Below, piece by piece: positions 1 to 13,132 of a stretch of 64,000 nucleotides of DNA. Numbering within the stretch: the first letter of the stretch is position 1; each line of letters opens with the position of its first letter. Source of the DNA: Oegoconia quadripuncta (taxonomy: Eukaryota; Arthropoda; Insecta; Lepidoptera; Autostichidae). The stretch spans positions 35,408,853 to 35,472,852 of the forward strand of contig OX438742.1 of the NCBI GenBank assembly GCA_949316235.1, given 5' to 3'. Below the pieces are notes generated by a model, which had not been told where the DNA came from, ran no database searches, and saw nothing but the letters and a program-made list of their open reading frames with translations. The translations under genes and the position numbers were made by a program.

Positions 1-290
1 TACTAGATCCGTAATTGTGATTGATAGTGTGTCCAGCGTCCAAACAATGGTATTCGACGTGGGCCAGACCGGATAGAAATTACATTACAGCTATTAATAT
101 CCTTGGATCACGATATGAAAGTAGCCGCTGAGTTGACGTATTGGCAGACCTTTTGTTTTACCGACTTGATAGGGGGCTAATGTCAGGCAGTCCAATCAAC
201 AGATACCTGGGTATGTATACAGGTATTGCTGTATTAGAGATAATCGATGCATTTTATTCTTTGTCAGAACAAAGTCATCGCAGAAGTTGA

Positions 291-560
291 CGACGAAGAA
301 GTTTGACAATCTGTTTGGTGTAGTGGTTAGAAACTCTGGCTGCTTTACCAAGAGGTCGCGGGTTCGAATCCCGCTAGGGGCATATGTTTGTATGATGAAT
401 ACAGACATGTGTTCCCGAGTTAAGGATATTTTTCATTTATATATGTATTTATTTACAAAAAAAATGTATTTGTGTAGTTTATCAACCATCTGGTATCCAT
501 AACACAAGCCTAGATGCTAGATGGACCTAGATGGCGTTGTGTGTATGTACAAACATATTT
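291..560 (+). mobile_element. tRNA-derived SINE, family B
   Basis: The 5' part (about 300-385) resembles a tRNA: an A-box-like GTAGTGGTTAGAAA, then a B-box GGTTCGAATCC. It is followed by a tRNA-unrelated body containing a T/A-rich stretch and the family-typical 3' words CATCTGGTATCCAT and CTAGATGGCG. The same body is found inverted near 35 kb, 44.8 kb and 55.9 kb, which shows it is dispersed. The head is degenerate and fused to repeat sequence, so it is not called as a tRNA gene. Confidence 0.75.
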
Positions 561-1135
561 TTTTAAGGTGATCGCTTGATTTTTAAATTAATAATGCTAT
601 AACTTAACTCAAACTTTAATGGAAATATAATTAAAATAATAGATTCGTTGACTTTACCTCGAGTACAGGATATAGGGCGGGAGCTTGGAAAAAAAATTAA
701 GGACTATTTAGGTACTCATTAGAAGAGCTTTGTAGTGAATCAACAGTGCACTTGCACAGACTATTTATTGCTCGTTTACCAATTAAAAGGACAAAACTAA
801 ATTGAAAATATGAATCTTGAAAATTAAAAAGGGGCCTTTTTCAGTGATAAGCTACTACATCTGATGATAGTAGCAATATCAAACAATCGCCCCCATACTT
901 ATAACACGTAGGTTGCACGAAGCCACCTCGCAAGCACATAGGTAGCATATGACCCCAAAACTTTGTGCCTACGTCGCCGTTGTTAGTTCGTGACCCACCA
1001 TGACCCCGATCTAGTAACCGATTGGTAACCATTGTCTCTTGAGTTTGAACTTGGTAACAAATGTAAGGCTGGAGCGTTTATTTTAACTTACTCGGTTCCT
1101 ACAGGAGAAAAAATAAATAATAATAATATATAATA

Positions 1136-1240
1136 CATATCGTTGGATATGTATCCACAACGCCATCTAGTTCCATACTAAATAACTAAGCTGGTGTTAT
1201 GAATAATATATGGTTGATAAACTACACGAATTTTTTTTGG
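1136..1240 (-). mobile_element. SINE family B, 3' fragment
   Basis: Matches the 3' half of family B in reverse: the words GCCATCTAGTTCCA and ATGGTTGATAAACTAC appear without the tRNA-like head. Truncated at its 5' end. Confidence 0.55.
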
Positions 1241-1486
1241 AGTTATATATAAATAAATTATAAATATTTTATATGTTGTTAAAATAAATCGCTTTTGCCA
1301 TTGATGTTTTAAATTTTAAAAATCTGTTCAAATAAGATGTTTCACTAACATTATCATTACTTGCCTTACCCACTGCTTATAAATGTTTTACACTCATTCA
1401 AAACCAGCATGGAAGAGTGAATGCCTCCATTTCCACAATATATTAAAATTTAAACTTAGTACTGAATAGTCGCATGACCACTTCCA

Positions 1487-1563
1487 ACCAGTCAGTCTGG
1501 AATTCTATATGGGAGGCCTATGTTCACCACAGGACGACCTGTGGCTGATATGATCATGATGAC
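1487..1563 (+). mobile_element. LINE 3' end fragment (GTGGCTGATATGATG type)
   Basis: Carries the block CTGGAATTCTATATGGGAGG followed by a GACGACCTGTGGCTGATATGAT end running into a degenerate ATG/ATC tail. The same 3' end occurs at 58586-58672 and in reverse at 6998, 14483, 14969, 18920 and 25983. Such 5'-truncated ends with a trinucleotide tail are typical of non-LTR retrotransposon copies in Lepidoptera; the clade is not determined. Confidence 0.6.
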
Positions 1564-2856
1564 TGAATAGTCCAAACAAGTTGTATTTCTATTTTACCTT
1601 GTTTAGTTTGTTTAGTTTGGTTATTGCAGAGGTAATAAGTAAACACTAAACATGAAAGTATTTACAACTTGCACCACAAGCTAACTGACAGAACTACCGG
1701 CGGATAAAGCTCCTATTTGTAATTGAAATGTGTCACTGTGACAGTTAGCCGAAGGGATACGCGTGTGCTGAATCACACAAGGACTCAAGTTGCATTCCTT
1801 TTGCCTAATTACCTAAGAGAGACGCCTTGTAAGCATAAATTTATGGACAGGTATTCTTTGGTATATTTTGCACCTGTTGTTACATCCTACATGTTAGGCG
1901 ACATTAACTTTGATCAATTTCGCTTTGTATTAAGTCCAGCCGTAGATCCTCTGGCGTAGGTAACTTTGTGAATATCATTAGCCTGCTTGTGCATATAGTC
2001 GTCGCTGCAAGACTGTTCGGCCTTAGGGTGCAAGGCTTGCACTACACTAAAGCTCCACGTCCAGGAATTCAGCCCAAAGACACTCCCTTTAGCGGCAAGA
2101 TTGTTGGGATTAGTGTAAAGCTGGTTCCATAACAGACTTCGCACTTCTGTACAGTACTCATTCAAATTTTTAAATGCACTCGGGAGCAAACGATTTGTCT
2201 ACACAATATATCTCCATGCAACTAACTGCCTGTATTTACAAACTACATAGGTACTCTAAAAGTAAATTAAGGATTTTATTGAATTTTTTATTAAACTCTT
2301 GGTTAAAGTGGTGGCGGAAATAAAACACATGCAATGCTAGTTGCTACTCTACTATGTCCGTTTGTATTGTATGGACCGCGAATAAGTCTATGCTTAATCG
2401 CATTTGTGATAATAACTACTCACATGTAATGATAATTTCAAAATATTAGTTATTAATTGAGTAGAACGTAAAACAATAAATATAGACAACTTTTCTCGTA
2501 GGTTATTTTGCTTTCTGGGAGGAGTTTTATATAACGAAGTTATTAAAATCATCTTCGGTGTGTAACTTAGTTCAAACATAAACTTGTAGTTACCGTTTAA
2601 AAACAAAAATGAAATTAACAAAATACCAAAATTTTTCTATCATAATCAAATCTTGTATAAAATTAACAGCGTAAGCACTATAATTTTTAGTTTTAATAAG
2701 TGTACCTAACCTTTGTACGAGCAAAATTGAACACACGTCACCTATGTCTGAAAGGACTAGAACTAGTTTTCGGCACATTTTTCTCCTTGCTACTCATGAA
2801 TTGTGTTCTATTGTTATCATCAAAAATTATTGTAAATTATTTTGCTCAATAATGAG

Positions 2857-2884
2857 TATTGTATTGTATTGTATTGTATTGTAT
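2857..2884. repeat. (TATTG)n microsatellite
   Basis: About five perfect tandem copies of the pentamer TATTG directly visible in the sequence. Confidence 0.9.
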
Positions 2885-4297
2885 GAATGTCTTACAAATA
2901 TGTAGCTTAAGCCTTCTCTACAACACTCACTTGAAGAGATGCCTTTATGGGAACTACACATACTCGGAAGTGTCGGAATAGAAAGTAGGAATGTGAGATA
3001 CAATGGCAAAGAATACTTTACAGAAGCCAAATGCTTTAGGATACTCATAATATGATGTGAACCAAAACCCTTTGAGTAAAGTTGCTGGGGATTATCATTG
3101 ATAAAGAAAATATACCAGATTTAATAAAAAACTTTGATTAAAAACTTACGCAACCAGTAAATGAGCTCATTTGGTTGCCATTGTCTCTATGTGACCCCCA
3201 AGAAGCTAGATTAATGATATTGTTGCTCGTTGGGACATCGAATGCGGCCAACGACAAAGATTGCCATCAAAGCTTATCTCTGATTAGTGATGTCATACGC
3301 AAATGGATTTCAGTGGGTAGTTTGTGAGATTCAAAGCTGTTGTGCAATAATAAGATATGGAATTTGCAACGGAGGTTTGTCGCTTAAATCGTCAAAGGGA
3401 AAGTATTATTAAGCACTAATTTCACGTGTCAGAAACAGAGAATCACAAAAAATACAACTTCCTTCAGCAATTCAAGCGACAATGGTAATCAATAAATTTC
3501 TTTTTTATTATAACATCAAACAATAACTTATCGTGATTGCACGGTTATCGAAACAATGTCCAGTCATCGCTTACACGCTTATTTTTCTAGAAGGGTATTA
3601 CTTGTGAAAACGCAGCTGCTATAGAGGGTAACTGTCGCGGTTCATTCAGAAGTTAGAGGGGGAAAGAGGAGCTGACATCGTGACTGACGAACCGCATCGG
3701 GTCACGACATCGCTCCCGTCCGACGATGCGCCGGTTTACCATTGTCACTGATACTTCAATTGGTTTTTCTAGTACGCAAATAGAGAATTATTTTATTTGC
3801 TCACCTACATCTCTAGTATGTAAAACTTACAAACTCACCTAGTAGGAAAGGGTCTATCTATAGACATCCAATAACAGCAAAAAAGTTTAGAAGCATTTTT
3901 AAGAAAGATTTAATTTGTAAAATATTACAATAAATTTCGTTTTACCTTAATACCGCAGACCGAAATAGAAAAATTTATTTATTTATTTATTTTTTTTTTT
4001 ATTTTAACACTTTATTGCATACACAAAAAACAATTACAGTGATACTTAAGAGTAAGATATACAAAAGGCGAGCTTATCCCTAAAAGAGATATCTTCCAGC
4101 AAACCCAACATAGGAAATAACAATAGTGAAGGGGAAACATAGAGTGCACACAAGTAAAATGAAAATAAGAAAATAAATATTAAGTACATAATATTTATTG
4201 CTGTCATTATAGTTAAAATTTTGTCATGGTAATAAAATAATTATTTATTAATAAATTATTTTACTCATATTAATGAAAGCCAATTTTTTTACTGTAG

Positions 4298-4452
4298 ATG
4301 AATCTGACAAAATTAAGTTATTGCACAAATTGGAAAATTGTACTACACACCAACTGGTTACAAAGGGAAGGAGTGTCGACATCAGTGGAGTGGCGCACGG
4401 TCAGCCGACCTCCGACACGGAAGGCGAAGCGTCACGACCCGACAAAAAATAG
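4298..4452 (+). CDS. candidate terminal coding exon, unidentified gene
   Basis: A strong acceptor (CAATTTTTTTACTGTAG) is followed by a frame that stays open for 50 codons and ends at TAG 4450-4452. Read in phase 2 it gives a hydrophilic, charged C-terminus beginning ESDKIKLLHKLENC and ending TEGEASRPDKK. The composition looks like a real protein tail, and the downstream DNA lacks an open continuation. I do not recognise the family and could not find the upstream exons. A second frame is also open from the ATG at 4298, so chance cannot be excluded. Partial if real. Confidence 0.4.
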
Positions 4453-6997
4453 TCACAATACATGCTCGTGATTCGAAACCGAGTCATTCATAAAAATCCC
4501 CTGAGAAAAAGCTACGTGCAAGTATTTTCGCGCGGATCCATTCGACGCGCTTACCTGACGAAAACAAGCCTTTGTGAAGAACGTCCAACAATTAAAAATA
4601 GAAAAGTAGGCTGTAGCTATCCTTTTATAAATTTGATGAAAATAATACTTTTTATTTTTTGTACCTACTTTTCTTGTTGAATTTGTAATATTGAAAACGT
4701 GACTGAAAGATACCGAACTAAACTAGTTTACGATGAAAATGATTTCTTTGTAGAATCGAATGATTTTTAGCATCAGGTGAATAACATTAGTGATTTGGGA
4801 ACGTGCAAATAAAGAAATGGAAAAGTTTACATTAAAGATACTTATTTTCAATTTATGTGTATCACAATATAATAAAGTAATTATTTTGACTTTTGCTTTC
4901 ACAAAATAAAGCAATGACCTTAAAAAGGATTTCATAAGCAAATAAACGCTCCATGAGATTACGACGAGCGATTCTCTCGATCCAGATTTAATAATGTCAC
5001 AGGGATTTGACATTCACACCCGGTGAAAGTGCGGGCTTATTGAGCCGAATCGAATGATAATCGATCGATTGCTTCATATAATCGCATTATCGATTCACGG
5101 GGGGTCCATTCGTCGTAACATGCAGTCATTGAAGCCTCGTTTAGTGTTAATATTAAGCCCATGAATGAAACTCGTGCAGTCCAATGTCAAGTTTATTGTT
5201 TGAACAATTTTTGTGGTATCTGATTGGGACTGGATCAAGGTCTCCCACGTTGATTTTCATTCTTACATGGAGTGGCGGTATAATACCTAGCCAGCAAAAG
5301 ATCAAAAAGCTAGTAGTAGTATAAATTTTGTAATGAATAGATGATTAGTGATCGATCACTTAAACATCAAAATATTTAGTTACCTAACCTCATATACATA
5401 TACCTAGTCTTGCCATAAAATATTGTTACAAAGAAACCATTTTTTTTTCTATTCCATAAATCGTTTGTGTTGTGTTATTTTATAAATAATTATACTAGCG
5501 TTTCAAAAAGTAAAGCTTATTCAAAATGGTCTTCATTGGCCTTGATACAATCCTTTATACGTGGTGACCACTATTTATAAACACGCTGGATAAATTTGCC
5601 ACTGCCACCTGTAGTTAATAGTCAAAAAAAAATAATTTCATAGGATTCCAAAGTCAAATGTAAATGATTGTTTTATTTTTCTATTGTACTGGTATTTATA
5701 TCCAGATTAAGTGCCTAAGGACGTCAGCAAAAGGTGAACTTTTTATCCGGCCGAAAGTAATATTTCCGGAACTTCCACTCAACTCATATGTCAGAAATTA
5801 TGATCCTAGAACACTGCTGAGTATGAGCACAATCGTATACATTATAAACGGTATAATACCCTAAAATATTACACAGATAAATGAGCAATTTCTGCAGCGG
5901 GTGAGTTGAGTAGCGCGATATTGATTAATGTCAGAATTCCGTCAAGTGTAGTTGCTCTATCTCACAGGGACGAGTTCTGTCTGTGCCTAATTATTTAAAT
6001 ATCAGTAGACCCAGGACATTACTTTAGCATTAGACTGACTGTTCCGTATTATCAGTTCTTTAATTGCAATTTTAAAAGTAATCATAAAAACTTTTACAGT
6101 AGCTTTAAATTGTAACTGTATCTATTAAAATATCATAATACAGCTGTAAAAATAATATCAAAAAAAAAACATCAATGGAAATGCATTGCATATATGATAA
6201 TTTTCCTTCATTTTATTGATTGCCACTACTGGGGCATAACTACCTCTCCCTACAGATAGTGCACACTTGCACAAACTGCAACATGCATTTTTGAAATTAT
6301 GCTTTAATGAGCTTGTTCTCTTCACAGGGACTCTGAAAATGTCGGTGTTTGGGCCACCATTTTTTACAACTATACAGAATAGCAATTGTCATATCAAATG
6401 GTTTCTGACAGAAACGGGCGTCACAGGCGGACAGTAACCGGGGTGTTTCTATAAACGTTCCGTATTGCCATTTTTGGTACGAAACACTAAAAATATGATG
6501 GTTAGTTAGTTATACATAACTATAGTCCGCGAACAAAAAGAAATAAAAGCGTTCTGCATTAACCCGACAATCTGTATGTGAATTATGTAAAAGTAATATA
6601 CCTATATGTTTGATAGTTCAACAATACACAATAAATGGGTTGGTCCTATAGTTTTCTATACCGGTAACTACAGGCCGCATGCCGCTGATGAAAATAATGG
6701 AACCCCAAAGTTCTGGCCATCGCAGCGGGTATTTCGGGTAGCCGGTTTGTCACGCGCGGAATGTCACACCAGCGCCACGTGCTTATGCCCCGCAGGCCGC
6801 AAGTGACCACAAATCACTGCTTTACTCGAGAGAAACGTTTAATACTAAAGAAATTATAAGTTTTCTCTACGTTTAGAAGCATTTCATCCTGTATATACCT
6901 ACTAGTTCAATCGTTACGAAAGCGACACTAAAAAAATGCTTTTATATTTATATTACCTACCTATGGTATCCATAAATATTTAGACTTAGATTTGATC

Positions 6998-7092
6998 ATC
7001 AGCATATCAGCCACAAGACGTCCACTGCTGAATATAGGCCTCCCCCGTAAAACTCCAGGGTGACCAAGGTTGGAAGCGGAAGTTAAAAATTT
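6998..7092 (-). mobile_element. LINE 3' end fragment (GTGGCTGATATGATG type)
   Basis: Reverse-oriented copy: ATCATCAGCATATCAGCCAC, then GACGTCCACTGCTGAA and TAGGCCTCCCCCG. Only the extreme 3' end is present. Confidence 0.6.
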
Positions 7093-10000
7093 ATTACACA
7101 TCTCTGTCTTATACGGACTGAATCCAATTAGTAGCAGGTCTTTACATTAGTAATTAATAACATTACACTATTTCCATAATAAAATTATGAAATTCCCGCA
7201 AAGTGGCGTCGAGAGGCGTCATCTCAACACATTACAACAGAACCGGCGCGATACTGCGCGTGATTCATGCGCTCTCATTATTGACAGATGGCGGCGTAAT
7301 GGTGCGATTGATTTACGATACCGCTCGGTTTAATCGTTGCATAATCGGGTATCCAGCCTCCCTCTTCATTCGTTATGTGGGTACATATGCCCTTCTCTCC
7401 CGGCAATATAATAAATGGTAATAATTATGCACTACCTATAGATTTTTCACATAGTAGGTAATAGGAAATCTTTGGGTTTTGACAAAGACTAATCTTTGGT
7501 TTATAATATGGATTAGTTTTTAAAGCTTTCAGTCAGAAAGGAAAAGAGCTCTTTTACTTGAATAATTAAATTTAAATAGAACCCTGTTTTCATATATTAT
7601 CCTACAGTTGGAATATATAACCCTGGAGATCACAGATCTTCTAATCACATATATATCTGCTAGAAGACGATAAAACGAATAATAATGAAGACAAAACTAA
7701 AAAAATAAGAGCTTTAAAGAAGACTAATCAAAATAAAAAACACAGAAAACGTTGAGCGATTCAAATATTGATGTCTGTTCCTGATTGATTTCCAGGGGAT
7801 ATGGGTTTCTGTGATTGATATGATTACAAGACGAGCCTAACTAACAACAGGTCAACAATTCGCATTTTATACAATAGAATTTTTCTATAGTTGATACATC
7901 TTATATTATTACAATTGTTAGCTCTACTTGTGTTGAACTTTAATTTCAAATGCTATCATGAGTTATACCTACATTGTAGAAATTATATGCTCGCAGTCTC
8001 CCAATCTTGTGAGGAAATAAATGATCTTGCCGTTTGTGTGTACAACGAAATGGGTATAATAAAGAAAATATTTAATTATACTTATGTATATGTTTAATTT
8101 ATTAACAAAATTTATTTTTGTAACCTAGAGAATAGCTATTACATGTCTCCTATTATGTTCATCACACATGTAAAGCGTCGGTCGGTATGCGTGCATCATA
8201 TCAGGAGTGTGTGTTTTGAACCGCTACCGATGCTTTTTACGATATCTTTTAACTTTTTTATTTATTTCTTATTTATACCCGTTTGGGACGGACGTCTAAA
8301 TCCACTGTACGGGTGTTTATCACCCGCCGACGTTTATGGCGACAGGATACATGCCTCGCTGATAAAACTTGTATTTTGTTACGGCCATTTTGGCAGCTCA
8401 GTCATTTTATCGCCATTTTTTCCGTTTTGGACGTGATCATTTGCATTGCAGTGTCATTTCTGAGAAGTATTTTGGGCCTCTTCGAAATATAGTATGTAGT
8501 ATAATGTTGACCTTTATAATGCACTTACTGTATGGCAATTATACTTTAGTGGGTACTTAAGATAGACAAATAAATAAGCAAAGTACCTAATTACAATTAG
8601 TTTGTTAATAGCGCGCCTGCGAAAATTTGAATTTAACTCTAATTTAACGAAAATCAATACTTTGAAAGGCACTATAGCTCATTAGCAGCTATAAATGAAT
8701 CCATCTCTGATTAGAGTTATTCTTTGCGACACCAATCTATTTTCAACATTGATTGATAGCTTACCAGAGGTCTTCGACACTCGATTGTCCACTAACCACA
8801 TTTCGGCACGGGCCAACAGGTAATTATTTTAAGTGTCAATAAATAATAAAGTTGGCCGCGCGCCGCTGAGTGCTCGTCCATCTCTCTTATCTCAATTCTT
8901 AATGCGCCTCTTTGCTCGTCATTCTTTTTTTTTTTATTTCATGTTCTTTTTTATCCGTGTCATCCAGTGGAGAGGTTAAATTCTGTGTTGACAGCATGAA
9001 GGTTTTATGTTATAATCTGGGTTTTATATTCATTTAATCGGTAGTATATTATTATGATAGCGTCTTACCTTCTTGGTTTTTAGATGTTGTTTTTCTATGT
9101 TATTAGTTGTAACCTATTTGCATAATGTGTAAGTAGGTATCTCCTTCTAAGAAATTACTGTAGGTATTGCATCTAAAGTATATCTAAAATTAACAAAACC
9201 GTTTAAATATGTAGGTACTGTATAAAAGTTGATACAGATAAATCAAATCAATAACAACTGGACATGGTTTTGTTGCGTTTCCGAAGCCAACACGGTCCCA
9301 TCGATCACGTGCGTTCCAGCTTTGGATTTATGTTACGTAATTGCGGTGCGTACGCATATTTCGATGCCCTCGGTATTATGTTGTTTTAAAACGGTTAATG
9401 GCTCGATATCCCTGCTAATATACCACAATTATTGTTGCTCTCGCATTAGCATCATTACAGTGGTAGTTATTTCGTTAAATATTGACGCAAGATCGTTTTG
9501 CATTAAACGGAGCGTTTGGATTGGAAGTTTATGTGTATCTAACTACGAACCTGTATATATTTGACAAACTCTACTTGCTGCAAAGTTTTTCAAGTATGGA
9601 ACAGGTCAAGGTCGTAGCGCCAAGTTCGCGCTGCGGTTTTCTAGACGCTTGGTCTCTGCGCGAAGACTTAAATTAGTGTAATCTTTACCACAACTCCGTC
9701 AAGGTTTCAATGATTCAAAGTTAAACTGTGTATGGTCGTCAAAAAGTTTGTTGAGGTTGCGAATATTATGAAAACTAAATAAATACTTAGCTTATAACTA
9801 GAAAGAGCATTCTTGATTTTGCGATAAAACATAATTATAACTTTCTAATAACTACCAATAATATAACTGAAACGCCACGATTGGCAACACAACTGATATC
9901 AGTAAGGTTCCATTCACTATATCTGGAGTGATTCATTAGACCATAACCCTATCTAACAAAATTAATCACCAACATTGATTAACAATTCGCGTAAAAACAA

Positions 10001-10387
10001 GTGAATTCGAAGGTAGCGTCACCAGCTTCTACAGCAAAGTCGTTGTTATAAAGTCATTCTCGTTTCAACATTGGCTGTATTTGTGCTAACCCACTTAATT
10101 ACTCGTATTGAATTCCGTGATGATAGGTTTGCATGGAAAATATCGCTGTTAGCGATAAGGTCGCCTAATTTGTAGATTCTATAAGATATTTAAATTTACC
10201 TTCCTTATTTAAACAATAAAGCGTATTTGATTGATTGCAACCATGCAACAACTTTGTTTTCTCTTGTTGCTTCTTTTACCCCTTCCCGTATCTCCCCCCT
10301 CCTAGTTTCACATTTATAGCTATCTTGCCCTCACTTATTTGCTCGAAACTTGCTCTTAGATATGAGCGCATATTTTGTTCAAGTTAG

Positions 10388-10515
10388 ATTGTCAGCGATA
10401 AGATAAGATATAAGTCCCCCAATAAGATGGGTTTCCGGGTCAGTACGTTTCCACCGTCGGCCTCACCTGCACTTAACATCAGATGTGATTCAGATCGAGT
10501 GCTAACAAAAGCAAA
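10388..10515 (+). mobile_element. SINE family A, 3' fragment
   Basis: Contains the family-A 3' words TTTCCGGGTCAGTACG, CTTAACATCAGATGTGATT and a CAGCGATAAGATA block, without the tRNA-like head. Confidence 0.65.
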
Positions 10516-11311
10516 AGTAAACTATAAGAAGTGTGTGATTGAACTTAAAGTTATGCTATTACCGTCGTCCCGCCAGAGCAGACGGCTCCACCTACTAAGT
10601 ATAGTTCGCATTGACTATGTTAGAGACTGTGTTTATGGATACACACACTCCTACTTACTTTAGAAACAGTAACAACCTTTGTATTTGCTCCGTGGTAACA
10701 ACACTATCGGTATGTAAGAAACAATAATATCAAACATTCATCCGACCACATACCATAAACCCTAATATCTTTAAATTCTAAAGGATCATAAAGTGTAAAA
10801 GATGAAACCATTCGCAAACACAACACGAAGTTACTTCAACAATAACGAATTTGGAAAGAGCGATATCTCCACAGCCGTTGTATATTGTATTTCAACATGT
10901 TATTATGATACGTTGCAGTATCATATTACCGATTCCCGAAACAAAGACTGCGCAGCTAGCCTACATAGTGCAGCTGCAACTTAAGCTCTGCATTTAGTAA
11001 TTTTACAAAATGAGAGGGGACATCACGGGCGCTGTCTATGCTAGTCTGTTATTATAAACCCGCGTGGCGCCACCGCAGCTTACCTTATGATTACAAAAAT
11101 ATACTTGTAGATGAAACAATACGTAGCGTAGTTTATGTCTCTGCAAGTTACCTATACCATTGACGAATGCTTTCGGTGATGTTTTGATGTGAATGACATA
11201 ATGGAGACACGGGCTAGTTGCAGTGTTGGTATCATTTGTGTTAAGCCAACATACCTAAGTAATACCAACAGGAACCCATTTAAATATAATAGATACCTAA
11301 CTTCCTGTAAT

Positions 11312-11411
11312 ATTTGGGTTTCCGGGTCAGTACTTTTCCACCTTCGGCCTCATCTTCACTTAACATCAGGTGTGATTGGGGTCAAGTGCTAACCCATTGT
11401 GCATAAAAAAA
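11312..11411 (+). mobile_element. SINE family A, 3' fragment
   Basis: About 100 bp of the 3' end only: GGGTTTCCGGGTCAGTAC, CTTAACATCAGGTGTGATTG and the terminal TTGTGCATAAAAAAA. Confidence 0.75.
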
Positions 11412-12996
11412 TAGTTATTGCGAGTTTTGACATTGTCGAAGCTAGGTACCAGTAGCTACACTAAAAAAAACTTTCAGACGACAGTAGATAAGGCTAGAGA
11501 CGTTATTCATCCATCAGACATAAGTAGGTAATAAGTAAAAAAGTAAATAGTTGAAATGAGCCTGTTCCATCACTGAATATTGTAGTACGTGTAAATATTT
11601 CCATAGGCGCGGATAAAATGGAGTATTGACTATTTACGATGAGCTTATCCGAAGGACGAGACGTTACAAGTCTTACGCCGTGACATCGATAATTACACTC
11701 TGCGCCCTGACCCCCTTGCAGTGGTATAACCGAGAACACAGCTCACTTTGTGTTTATGTTCACATTTCTCGAATTAGACATTGTGACAAGATAAGTTTTC
11801 TGAAATAGGGTTATGAATATTTTTATACATGCACATCAACGTTTTGAAAATGTACTCTGGAGGTCCGCCTCTCCACATCGCGACTTTTAATGACTTTACA
11901 AGGTAATATTTATCCTGATATATACTACCATCAAAGTAGGTATATTCCGTCGATCTGACCAATGCATGACACTGCTGCCCATCACTGGTCTAAGTTGTTA
12001 CGCTAACGCCACACTGAAAGACCCAAGTTCGTCCTATTCTACTCTAATCGGAACCCTTAGAACGTAAGGAAGATACGTACATTATGCTTTATTTATATTT
12101 TAATGTTCCGCAGATTCGGTAAACATTTAAAGCTTAAATAATTATTCATGTAGAGGTGTATTTACGACTACTTTTGAAACTGCACCTTAAAGACATGGCT
12201 AAATAGAAGTATGGGCGACTGCCATAGCAATGTATAAACTATAACTACAACTAACTAAATATGTACTTATGTAATCCTGAATAGCTGTATATTGATATTT
12301 CGTGTAACAAAAAAAGCAATCGTTACAACCCTGAAAATAAAATCGTAGAAACTCCTATATCAATTAATATACAAAACTTGAACTAGAATATCTTGCTATG
12401 AACTTGTAGTTAGGCGTTAGTAAATAAACATCAACAACTTGGTAAAAAAAAATCTTTAAAATTAGATTTATTGTCCACATTTTTCGTAAAACACAACGTA
12501 ACAAAAAACACGAAAAATACATTTGGAAACTTTTAATGTTTTGATTAGTTCACGAAGGTTAATTAATATTTAAATTAAAATGTTATCGCTAATGACAAAT
12601 TTCTATACATGCTAACGGCAGTAATTTAGCAATGTTCTTTATTTATTTACGATGGTGCGTGAATTCTAACAAAAACAGTTAGGAGTGTGTACACTTTTGC
12701 CCGCAAGCTTACCATCCCATCAAGCACGTATCGGTCGACAGGTGCGTAATGGTGCACCGCTCATAATTCACGTCTATTGATCTTACACGTTTAACGGGCG
12801 CTGATGAGGTGACGCCATCGCATTGCAACGTTTAGCATCCGTTAATGAAGTGTGGTGGTGAAATCACTAACAACCCTCATGTAGTACTATAAATATGGCA
12901 CGATATTGGATCTCGATCTTCTACCGGCAAAATTACATGAATTCGCACAAGTCTCTAAACATAACCCTGATACGCTTATACATGTTCCACTTGCAG

Positions 12997-13132
12997 GATT
13001 CGGAAAATCCTGTGGCGGAAAAGCCAAACAGGGAGATCAACTACGTCGTGGGCGCACGACCGTTATCTACAGTTGGACACACCGGTTACCTGACGATGGC
13101 AACGCTTCCCCCTGCCTTCTTACGAACTTCTA
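12997..13132 (+). CDS. TRMT61A: TRMT61A penultimate coding exon
   Basis: Acceptor CCACTTGCAG at 12996, donor A|GTAAGTATG after 13132. It encodes 45 codons plus one base and includes the [11 protein letters not shown] motif. The length and phase fit the downstream exon exactly. Confidence 0.7.

Larger units (their letters stand above)
1..4297. other. AT-rich region without a recognised gene
   Basis: Apart from the SINE, LINE-tail and microsatellite pieces listed separately, I see no recognisable coding exon here. The open frames present (for example 1723-1959 plus and 4723-5013 minus just beyond) have no protein-like composition or splice context. If the terminal exon at 4298 is real, this stretch includes the last intron of that gene and possibly further exons I could not recognise. 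Confidence 0.5.
4453..12996. other. long AT-rich stretch without recognised exons
   Basis: Read on both strands for the earlier TRMT61A exons (S-adenosylmethionine-binding motif ESGTGSG-like, TPELWT-like, HRTQ-like words) and for other genes; none found. The longest frame, 9229-9564 plus (111 codons), has no recognisable domain or splice context. Holds the LINE tail at 6998-7092 and two 5'-truncated SINE A copies. A short exon-like segment flanked by CAG and GT at about 8770-8820 is too short to support. Confidence 0.45.

Noticed and set aside
300..385. tRNA gene calls on SINE heads (also at 13334, 19858, 38381, 43321, 45521, 60958 and reverse copies)
   Set aside because: A/B boxes are present but acceptor stems are degenerate and each head continues into a dispersed SINE body, so these are tRNA-derived repeats.
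8770..8820. Short exon-like segment between CAG and GT (VFDTRLSTNHISARAN-like)
   Set aside because: Too short and without a neighbour to give phase or homology.
9229..9564. 111-codon plus-strand frame
   Set aside because: Hydrophobic, Cys/Ile-rich text without family resemblance, splice context or upstream signals.
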